Source: Candidatus Avelusimicrobium alvi
GTDB taxonomy: Bacteria > Elusimicrobiota > Elusimicrobia > Elusimicrobiales > Elusimicrobiaceae
Length of the DNA: 13,830 nt
Direction: 5' to 3'
Assembly (NCBI GenBank): GCA_002329395.1
Contig: DCTQ01000075.1
Location: 1-13,830, forward strand
This document shows positions 1-5,674 of the stretch, in pieces; the stretch's first letter is position 1, and each line of letters starts with the position of its first letter. The notes under the pieces were generated by a model. It saw nothing but the letters and a program-made list of their open reading frames with translations, had not been told where the DNA came from and did no database searches. The position numbers and the translations under genes are program-made.

Positions 1-4
1 TTTT

Positions 5-33
5 TTGATAAATTGGGATTATTACCTTATATA
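5..33 (+). promoter_or_regulatory. Sigma70-type promoter of the pilin-like gene
   Basis: A TTGATA box (5-10) is separated by exactly 17 bases from TATATA (28-33), a good match to the -35/-10 consensus. Transcription would begin near position 40, giving only about 12 nt of leader before the GTG at 52. The G run at 37-42 could act as a poor ribosome site only if it lies within the transcript. Seen directly: boxes and spacing. The start site is inferred. Confidence 0.5.
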
Positions 34-51
34 AATGGGGGGATATAGCCC

Positions 52-579
52 GTGCAGAAAAACCTCGGATTTACGCTTATAGAGCTGTTGGTAGTCGTTT
101 TAATTATAGGTATTTTGGCGGCTGTCGCGCTGCCGCAGTATGAGGTAGCGGTGGAAAAAGCACGTCTGGCAAAAGTAATGCCGATGGTCAAATCACTCAA
201 GGATTCGGCCGAAGTGTATTATATGGCAAACGGCGAATATAAAGACGAAGCCTCCACGCTGGCCATTGACGGCCTGCCGGGGTGCACGGAAAAAGCCGTC
301 GGGCACGTGTCATGCCCGGATTCGTGGTTTAATATGCTGACGAACACGCCCAGCCTATACAATGTAGGCGGCTACTCCGGCAAAGAAGGCCAGGCGCGGC
401 TGGGCTACCAGTTGGGACTGGATCATGGCCCGCACGCAGGAATGATATGGTGTCTGGCGGTGCAGAATGATGTGGTAGCCAACCGCGTGTGTAAAAGTAT
501 GGGCGGGACGGTATTTGGCAGCGGTTCGGAAGGCGGTATGAAAGGCGGCGCGGTAACGGTGTACCGGCTGAACCCATAA
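52..579 (+). CDS. Type IV pilin-like protein (prepilin)
   Basis: Encodes a 175-residue prepilin-type protein, expected to be cut and N-methylated by a PilD-type peptidase and assembled into a pilus or pseudopilus at the inner membrane. The leader is only six residues (MQKNLG), followed by mature FTLIE with the conserved Glu at +5. A hydrophobic helix covers residues 7-30 and the usual ALPQY break and AVEKAR helix follow. The C-terminal globular part has four Cys (GC, SC, WC, VC segments), suggesting disulfides after export. The start is GTG because only this codon gives a short prepilin leader; the upstream ATG at 35 is out of frame. The gene stands alone, with its own promoter and terminator and no pilus assembly genes nearby. 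Elusimicrobium-type genomes are known to carry many such orphan pilin-like genes. Whether it forms pili or belongs to a secretion or uptake pseudopilus cannot be told from sequence. Confidence 0.93.
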   Translation: MQKNLGFTLIELLVVVLIIGILAAVALPQYEVAVEKARLAKVMPMVKSLKDSAEVYYMANGEYKDEASTLAIDGLPGCTEKAVGHVSCPDSWFNMLTNTPSLYNVGGYSGKEGQARLGYQLGLDHGPHAGMIWCLAVQNDVVANRVCKSMGGTVFGSGSEGGMKGGAVTVYRLNP

Positions 580-591
580 GCGTTTTCTTTA

Positions 592-625
592 AATTAAAAA
601 CCCGCCGGAACGCGGGTTTTTAATT
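592..625. terminator. Bidirectional intrinsic terminator
   Basis: A 14-bp perfect inverted repeat (592-605 with 612-625, stem AATTAAAAACCCGC, 6-nt loop) lies between the convergent pilin-like gene and tlyA. The stem has A-tracts on its left and T-tracts on its right, so it gives a GC hairpin followed by a U run in both directions and should end both transcripts. Confidence 0.9.
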
Positions 626-631
626 GTTATC

Positions 632-1393
632 TTACGCAGGCTTATTTAGTTTCACGCGCCACAAATACTCAATGTTCCCGTGCGTGCCTTTTATGGGGCT
701 TTCCATTACTTCGCCCGAGGCGCCGCCGTATTTTTCTTTTAAATGTTCTTCAAAAAAATCCTGCACGCGCCGAATGGCGAGCTGGCGGTTTTCGTCGGTT
801 TTGACGATTCCGTGCGGCACCTGTTTGGGTGTGAGTTCAAACTGCGGTTTAATTAAAAATACAATTTCCGCCTGCGGCGCCATTACTTTAAACAGCGGTT
901 CCATAATCATCGTAAGCGAAATGAAAGACACGTCCACCGCCGCAAACTGCGGGGGCTCGTCAAATAAATCCGCCGTCATATAGCGTGCGTTGGTTTCGGG
1001 TTTAAAATGAAAATTTTTATAGCGGCGCATCTCGTCGGCCAGCTGGCCTTTGCCCACGTCCACGCCGTACACGTCTTTGGCCCCGGCCTGAACCATACAG
1101 TCCGAAAATCCGCCCGTCGCTACGCCGATATCCACGCATACTTTGTTTTGGATATCAATGTTCCAGGCTTTCAGCGCGCCGGCCAGTTTCAGCCCGCCGC
1201 GCGACACATAGGGGCAGGATTTTTCTTTAAGCGCAATCACGTCTTCGGGCAGGACGGTGCGGTCGGCGCGCGTGTCGGGATCGCCGTTTACCAGCACTTC
1301 CCCCGCCATGATGGAAGCCTGCGCGCGGTTGCGGCTTTGGAAGAAGCCTTTTTCCACCAGCGCCATATCCAGGCGCAGTTTTTTATTCGCCAT
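632..1393 (-). CDS. tlyA: TlyA-family rRNA 2'-O-methyltransferase
   Basis: About 253 residues. TlyA enzymes transfer a methyl group from S-adenosylmethionine to ribose 2'-OH of rRNA (in mycobacteria C1409 of 16S and C1920 of 23S) and are often annotated as haemolysins. An S4 RNA-binding domain occupies about residues 6-62, followed by the SRGGLKL segment (64-70) with the first catalytic Lys, the SAM loop DIGVATGGF (88-96; the usual form is DIGASTGGF), then VDVSFISL, LIKPQFE and GNIEYL, which complete a K-D-K-E set as in FtsJ-like enzymes. The reading frame extends nine codons further upstream, but the ATG at 1391-1393 fits the family start (MANKKLRLD) and has GAGGA about five bases before it. 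It overlaps the end of xseB by 11 bp, so translation is probably coupled. Last gene of the operon. TlyA, XseA and XseB also cluster in Firmicutes. Confidence 0.93.
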   Translation of the reverse strand: MANKKLRLDMALVEKGFFQSRNRAQASIMAGEVLVNGDPDTRADRTVLPEDVIALKEKSCPYVSRGGLKLAGALKAWNIDIQNKVCVDIGVATGGFSDCMVQAGAKDVYGVDVGKGQLADEMRRYKNFHFKPETNARYMTADLFDEPPQFAAVDVSFISLTMIMEPLFKVMAPQAEIVFLIKPQFELTPKQVPHGIVKTDENRQLAIRRVQDFFEEHLKEKYGGASGEVMESPIKGTHGNIEYLWRVKLNKPA

Positions 1394-1631
1394 CCGTTTC
1401 CTCGGCCAGTTCCGTGTCAAACGGCTGGGTGATGAGTTCCGCGCCTTTCTTTTTCAGCTCTTCCACTTTAAATTTTACCGTTTCCAGCTTTTGCGACAAC
1501 TCTTTTGACAGCGCCACCCCTTCCTCAAACAGTTTGACGGACGCGTCCAAATCGGTCTGTTCTTCTTCCAGCTTGGCGACGATTTCTTCCAAGCGCGAAA
1601 GTTGTTTTTCAAAATTAAACTTGCTTGCCAT
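1383..1631 (-). CDS. xseB: Exodeoxyribonuclease VII small subunit
   Basis: 82 residues, typical length for XseB. The small subunit binds the long helical arm of XseA in several copies to form exonuclease VII, which degrades single-stranded DNA from both ends into oligonucleotides. The protein is an amphipathic helical hairpin: FEKQLSRLEEIVAKLEE, then a LDASVKLFEEGVALSKE helix and a Lys-rich end with the VEEL motif. The last dozen residues are acidic and variable. A GTGAGG ribosome site precedes the ATG, and only six bases separate it from the xseA stop. The 3' end overlaps tlyA. Confidence 0.95.
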   Translation of the reverse strand: MASKFNFEKQLSRLEEIVAKLEEEQTDLDASVKLFEEGVALSKELSQKLETVKFKVEELKKKGAELITQPFDTELAEETDGE

Positions 1632-1637
1632 AATGCC

Positions 1638-2843
1638 TCACTTTACTTCGGAATGTATCATGCCGTCCTGCACCTGGATGTAAACGGTTTGGCCCGGCTG
1701 CGTCTGCCCCACGCGGCTGATGACGGAACCGTCCGCACTGCGGGTAATGCTGTAGCCGCGCTTTAAAACGGCCTGCGGCCCCAGGGCCGAAAGCTGGTTT
1801 TTGGCCAGCGAAAAACGGTGCGTAAACGCCGCCAGTTTGTCTTTCCACGCCGCATCCAGCGCGGCGGTTAAATCGTCCAGTTCCTGCTCTTTGGCCTGCG
1901 TCAGCGTTTCGGGGTGCGTAAGCACGCGGCTGTTTACGGCCAAATCAAAGCGGCGTTTGGCGCGTTCGTAAAACAGGCTGACCGATTGCAGCAACCGCTT
2001 TTGGAGCTGGGCGATATACCCCTGCGTATTCTGCGAGTTTTGCACCACCAGTTCCGCCGCGGCGGAGGGGGTGGGGGCGCGCAAATCGGCCACAAAATCG
2101 GCGATGGTAAAATCCACCTCGTGCCCCACGCAGGAAATAACCGGGATGTTGCTTTTAAAAATGGCGCGCGCGACAATTTCTTCGTTAAACGCCCACAAAT
2201 CTTCTATGCTTCCGCCGCCGCGGCCGACGAGCAGTACGTCCACCGCCGGTTTAAAACGGTTTAAATCTTCTATCGCCTGCGCGATCTGTGGCGCGGCCTC
2301 GTCCCCCTGCACCAGTACGGGCGCCACGATTACTTCCAAATGCGGGCTGCGGCGTTTTAAGACGGATAAAATATCGCGCACGGCCGCGCCGGTGGGGGAG
2401 GTTACCACGCCGATGCGCTGAGGATAGGCCGGAATTTCTTTTTTATGTTCGGGGGCGAACAGCCCTTCGGCTTCCAGCTTCTTTTTGAGTTTTTCAAATT
2501 CCAAAAACAAGTTGCCTTTAGCCAGCGCTTCCACCGTTTTAACAACGATTTGGTACCGTCCTTGCTTGGCATAGCAGGACAGGCTGCCCCACACGCGCAC
2601 CTGCACCCCTTCCTGGAGTTCAAACGCGTATTTGCGCGCGTCCCATTTAAACATTACGGCGGAAAGCAGGGCCTCGCGGTCTTTTAAATCAAAATACACG
2701 TGCCCGCTGGCGGCCTCGCGCAGATTGCTCACTTCGCCTTCTACAAACACGTCGCGGAACACCCCTTCCATCATTTGTTTGACGGCGAGCGTAATGGCGG
2801 TAACGGTAAAAACCTGGCCTCTAAACGGTGCTTCGGGCTCCAT
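1638..2843 (-). CDS. xseA: Exodeoxyribonuclease VII large subunit
   Basis: 401 residues, the usual length for XseA, the catalytic subunit of the cytoplasmic single-strand DNA nuclease that trims ssDNA in repair and recombination. The N-terminal OB-fold (about 8-105) contains VFVEGEVSNLREAASGHVYFDLKD. The catalytic domain carries IGVVTSPTGAAVRDI, then GRGGGSIEDLWAFNEE and the CVGHEVDFTIADFVADLRAPTPSAAAE region with the conserved His and Asp. The remainder is a long helical arm for XseB, ending in a small beta segment (LKRGYSI to the end). The ATG directly abuts the rarA stop (TAAATG), with GGAG at the end of rarA as ribosome site, so the two are translationally coupled. Confidence 0.97.
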   Translation of the reverse strand: MEPEAPFRGQVFTVTAITLAVKQMMEGVFRDVFVEGEVSNLREAASGHVYFDLKDREALLSAVMFKWDARKYAFELQEGVQVRVWGSLSCYAKQGRYQIVVKTVEALAKGNLFLEFEKLKKKLEAEGLFAPEHKKEIPAYPQRIGVVTSPTGAAVRDILSVLKRRSPHLEVIVAPVLVQGDEAAPQIAQAIEDLNRFKPAVDVLLVGRGGGSIEDLWAFNEEIVARAIFKSNIPVISCVGHEVDFTIADFVADLRAPTPSAAAELVVQNSQNTQGYIAQLQKRLLQSVSLFYERAKRRFDLAVNSRVLTHPETLTQAKEQELDDLTAALDAAWKDKLAAFTHRFSLAKNQLSALGPQAVLKRGYSITRSADGSVISRVGQTQPGQTVYIQVQDGMIHSEVK

Positions 2844-4100
2844 TTATTCTCCTTTGATTTTTTTCAGGCGTTCAATCAGCGCGGCTTCTTTGCCCAGCGT
2901 GCCGGGTTCAAAAAACCGGACGGGGGAAGGCATATAAAGCTGTTTGACGTAGTGGTTTGGAAATTCGTGGGCGTATTTGTAGCCGCGATTTTTCCCGCCG
3001 GAGCGCAGGTGGTCCGGCACCGGGCGGTATTTGCCTTCGCGCACTTCCTGTAAGGCCGCGTTTACGGCGTTATAGGCGGAATTGCTTTTGGGGCAGCAGG
3101 CTACGTAAATGGCGGCATGGGCGAGGGGAATGCGTACTTCGGGCATACCCAACACTTCGGCGGCGTTAAAAGCGGCCTGGGCAATCATCAGGGCGGCGGG
3201 TTCGGCAAGGCCTACGTCTTCGCTGGCGCAGATTAAAATACGCCGAGCGATAAAGCGCGGATCTTCCCCGCTTTCCAGCATGCGGGCCAGCCAGTAGACG
3301 GCGGCGTCCGGGTCCGAGCCGCGCATAGATTTAATAAAGGCGGAAATGATATCGTAATGTTCGTCGCCTTTTTTGTCGTAATTTAAATGCCGCCGCTGGA
3401 TGCATTCTTTGGCGGTGTTTAAATCAATATGTTTTAGATTGTCTTTGCCCGGCTGGGTGGTAACGAACGCCAGTTCCGCGGCGTTTAGCATTTTGCGGCT
3501 GTCGCCGTTGGCCTGGGTGATGAAGTATTCTGCGGCGTCGTCGTCAATTTGGGCTTTTTCTTTTTCGGCGGCGCGGGTTAAAATTTTAAGCAGGTCCGCG
3601 TCTGCCAGCGCTTTAAATTCAAATACGGAAAAGCGCGACAGAAGCGCGGTGTTGATGTAGAAATACGGGTTTTCGGTCGTAATGCCGATGAGGATGATGT
3701 CGCCTTTTTCCACGGACGGCAGAAGTACGTCCTGCTGGGTTTTGTTAAAGTGGTGGATTTCATCCAAAATAACCAGGGTGCGTTTTTGGTCAAATGTCGG
3801 GGTGCGTGCGCGGTCGCGCGCTTCTGCCAGCACTTTTTTGATGTCCGCCACGCCGGCGGCGGCCGCGTTTAGCTCCACGGTGTACGCCTGCGTGCGCGAC
3901 GCGATATACCGCGCCGTGGCGGTTTTGCCACAGCCCGGCGGGCCGAAGAAGACGGCGGATTTAATCATGTCCGCTTCCAGCAAACGCCGCAACATTTTGC
4001 CCGGCCCCAGCAAATGCGGCTGTCCGGCAAAATCTTCCAGTGTTTTCGGCGCCTGGCGCGCGGCCAGCGGGATAGTGGTTTGTTCTTCGTCCAGTTCCAT
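2844..4100 (-). CDS. rarA: Replication-associated recombination protein RarA (AAA+ ATPase)
   Basis: 418 residues, normal for RarA/MgsA, a clamp-loader-like AAA+ ATPase acting at stalled replication forks and on single-strand/double-strand junctions. Seen: the N-terminal PLAARQAPKTLEDFAGQ signature, Walker A GPPGCGKT (53-60), Walker B LVILDEIHHFN with DEIH at 113-116 (usually DEIHRFN), sensor-1-like GITTENP, an SRF Arg-finger region, and a C-terminal tetramerisation part with SDPDAAVYWLARMLESGEDP and RRILICASEDVGLA. The start lies five bases after the zapA-like stop; no clear Shine-Dalgarno precedes it (the sequence is AT-rich), so it may rely on coupling. Directly followed by xseA, which fits a DNA-repair operon. 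Confidence 0.96.
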   Translation of the reverse strand: MELDEEQTTIPLAARQAPKTLEDFAGQPHLLGPGKMLRRLLEADMIKSAVFFGPPGCGKTATARYIASRTQAYTVELNAAAAGVADIKKVLAEARDRARTPTFDQKRTLVILDEIHHFNKTQQDVLLPSVEKGDIILIGITTENPYFYINTALLSRFSVFEFKALADADLLKILTRAAEKEKAQIDDDAAEYFITQANGDSRKMLNAAELAFVTTQPGKDNLKHIDLNTAKECIQRRHLNYDKKGDEHYDIISAFIKSMRGSDPDAAVYWLARMLESGEDPRFIARRILICASEDVGLAEPAALMIAQAAFNAAEVLGMPEVRIPLAHAAIYVACCPKSNSAYNAVNAALQEVREGKYRPVPDHLRSGGKNRGYKYAHEFPNHYVKQLYMPSPVRFFEPGTLGKEAALIERLKKIKGE

Positions 4101-4105
4101 AAAAT

Positions 4106-4402
4106 TTATTTGTGCGGCGTATCCAGGGCGGATTTAAGTTTTAAAATCAGGTCATCCACGCGGGATTCTTCTTCCTGCCGCTTTCCGCCTTCGTTTTGGG
4201 TTTGCAGGTACGCCTGCGCGGCAAAGTGCAGGGCGGCCATCAGGGCTTGTTTCAGCGTGTCAATTTCACCCTCTTCCTGGAGTTTTTGCATATATTTGTC
4301 CACGGAAGCGGCCAAATCGGCCAGTTCCACCATCCCCAGGCCCGAGGATTCTATATCCAGAGCAATGCGCTTTATTTCCACTTGTACAATGTCTTTTGGC
4401 AT
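4106..4402 (-). CDS. zapA: ZapA-like cell division protein
   Basis: 98 residues, the size of ZapA, which binds FtsZ and cross-links its filaments at midcell. The pattern fits the family: an N-terminal beta strand (VQVEIKRIALDI), a region ending in LADLAASVDKYMQKL that corresponds to the VDEKM-type segment, then TLKQALMAALHFAAQAYLQTQ, the long dimerisation helix, and a helical tail. Overall similarity is moderate and the first strand is divergent, so I call it ZapA-like. It heads the five-gene operon. The ATG is preceded seven bases upstream by TACAAT and by no Shine-Dalgarno, so its mRNA may be leaderless. A coiled-coil gene that could be its partner lies beyond pheST at 8061. Confidence 0.8.
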   Translation of the reverse strand: MPKDIVQVEIKRIALDIESSGLGMVELADLAASVDKYMQKLQEEGEIDTLKQALMAALHFAAQAYLQTQNEGGKRQEEESRVDDLILKLKSALDTPHK

Positions 4403-4409
4403 ATAAAGT

Positions 4410-4415
4410 ATTGTA
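4410..4415 (-). promoter_or_regulatory. -10 box of the zapA-rarA-xseA-xseB-tlyA operon
   Basis: On the minus strand TACAAT is followed by seven bases (ACTTTAT) and then the ATG. Transcription would start at or within a base or two of the start codon. No clear -35 box is seen at 16-18 bp; the upstream stretch is purine-rich. AAGGA exists but about 20 bases from the ATG, too far to act as a ribosome site. Confidence 0.45.
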
Positions 4416-4424
4416 ACTTTTTTC

Positions 4425-4588
4425 CTTCTTTTTTTGTGGGAACAAAAAGAAGCAAAAGAGTCTTCTTACTTTTTGCATCGGCAAAAAGTAACAAAAAACT
4501 CGCTGCCCGGGCTGAGGGGCGAATTACGGCAAACAGCCGGGCGGATGCGGAGAAAAGGGGAAAACCGTTCAAAACGGGGAATTTTCCC
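4425..4588. repeat. Palindromic intergenic repeat (REP/MITE-like candidate)
   Basis: The space between zapA and pheS holds several inverted repeats. TTTTTGT/ACAAAAA (4431-4437 with 4442-4448) extends to CTTC/GAAG with a two-base bulge. TTACTTTTTGC/GCAAAAAGTAA (4466-4476 with 4481-4491) is a perfect 11-bp stem with loop ATCG. GC-rich arms near CTGCCCGGGCTG (4503-4514) and CAGCCGGGCGG (4534-4544) are nearly complementary. A nested hairpin pairs GGGAAAA (4558-4564) with TTTTCCC (4582-4588) around CCGTT/AACGG. There is no coding potential. The look is that of small dispersed intergenic repeats seen in many bacteria, but copies elsewhere cannot be checked here. It could instead be a regulatory region for the divergent genes. 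Confidence 0.5.
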
Positions 4589-4608
4589 TATACAGCCGCC
4601 TAAAATAC

Positions 4609-4614
4609 TATAAT
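4609..4614 (+). promoter_or_regulatory. -10 box of the pheST operon
   Basis: A perfect TATAAT ends seven bases before the pheS ATG, so the predicted start of transcription coincides with the start codon. No Shine-Dalgarno and no obvious -35 box are present. No leader RNA with a Phe-rich peptide or T-box could fit if this is the start, so the attenuation known for pheST in enteric bacteria is not expected from this promoter. Confidence 0.55.
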
Positions 4615-4621
4615 AAAATAT

Positions 4622-5662
4622 ATGACTATCACCGAATTTAAATCCGCCTGCTTAGCTATTGAGCAGGAATATAAGACCAAAATCGGCCAAGCCGCCGATT
4701 TGGCCGCCGTGGAAGAATTGCGCGTGGCCGCCCTGGGGCGCAAAGGCGCGCTTACCGAACTTTTAAAAGGCCTGAAAGATTTTTCCATTGAAGAAAAGAA
4801 AGAAGCCGGCCCGCTGGGCAATGCGTTAAAAGCGTCTCTTGCCGCGGCGCTGGACGAAAAAACCGAGTTTTTTGCCGCCAAAGAAATCAACGACGAGCTC
4901 AACAAAACCGATTTGGATTTAACCCTCCCCGGCTATCCCGTGGCCAAAGGCCACCGCCATCCGCTTTCCGTGGCGCAGGACCGTATGACGTCTATTCTCT
5001 CCCGCCTGGGCTTTGAGTGGGCCGAAGGTCCGTGGGTGGAAGATGAAAAACACAATTTTGATTTGCTCAACATCCCGCTCCACCACCCGGCGCGCGACGC
5101 GCAGGATACGTTTTTTGTGGACGGCAAAATGCCGCTTGTACTGCGCACGCATACGTCCAATGTGCAAAGCCGGTATATGGAAAAACACAAACCGCCGCTG
5201 CGCATTATGGCCCCGGGTCGCGTATTTAGAAACGACAGTCTGGACGCCACCCACAGCCCCGTGTTCCATCAAATTGAAGGGCTGTATGTGGATAAACACG
5301 TCAGTCTGGCCGACCTCAAGAGCGATTTGTCCGCCTTTATGAAAGGCTTATTCGGCAACAAGGCCGAAATCCGTTTCCGCCCGTCGTTCTTCCCGTTCAC
5401 GGAACCCAGCGTGGAAGTGGACGTAAAATGCGTATTCTGCCAGGGCAAAGGCTGTAATGTGTGCAAGGGCAGCGGCTGGATTGAAATGCTGGGCGCCGGC
5501 GTGGTGCACCCCAACGTGCTTCGCAACTGCGGCATTGACCCCGAAGAATACAGCGGCTACGCGTTCGGCATGGGCGTGGAACGCCTGGCGATGATGATGC
5601 TGAACATCAAAGACATCCGCACGTTTTACGAAAACGATTTGCGCGTACTCAAACAATTCTAA
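4622..5662 (+). CDS. pheS: Phenylalanyl-tRNA synthetase alpha subunit
   Basis: 346 residues, normal for bacterial PheS. With PheT it forms the alpha2beta2 enzyme that charges tRNA-Phe in the cytoplasm. The N-terminal coiled coil (about 1-90) binds tRNA. The class II catalytic core follows: motif 1 region HPLSVAQDRMTSILSRLGFEW, the substrate loop HPARDAQDTFF, motif 2 MAPGRVFRNDSLDATHSPVFHQIEG, and motif 3 GYAFGMGVERLAMM, ending in NDLRVLKQF. Between motifs 2 and 3 is a four-Cys knuckle (Cys 270, 273, 278, 281), a likely metal site also present in PheS of a number of other bacteria and absent from the E. coli protein. First gene of the operon, followed 12 bases later by pheT. Confidence 0.98.
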   Translation: MTITEFKSACLAIEQEYKTKIGQAADLAAVEELRVAALGRKGALTELLKGLKDFSIEEKKEAGPLGNALKASLAAALDEKTEFFAAKEINDELNKTDLDLTLPGYPVAKGHRHPLSVAQDRMTSILSRLGFEWAEGPWVEDEKHNFDLLNIPLHHPARDAQDTFFVDGKMPLVLRTHTSNVQSRYMEKHKPPLRIMAPGRVFRNDSLDATHSPVFHQIEGLYVDKHVSLADLKSDLSAFMKGLFGNKAEIRFRPSFFPFTEPSVEVDVKCVFCQGKGCNVCKGSGWIEMLGAGVVHPNVLRNCGIDPEEYSGYAFGMGVERLAMMMLNIKDIRTFYENDLRVLKQF

Positions 5663-5674
5663 GGATTTTGACAA

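Noticed and set aside
1394..1420. Nine-codon N-terminal extension of tlyA
   Set aside because: The family start, ribosome site and spacing favour the ATG at 1391-1393; the extension lies within xseB coding sequence.
1007..1432. Long plus-strand frame opposite tlyA and xseB
   Set aside because: It is the antisense shadow of two well-supported genes, with His/Arg-rich composition typical of such shadows.
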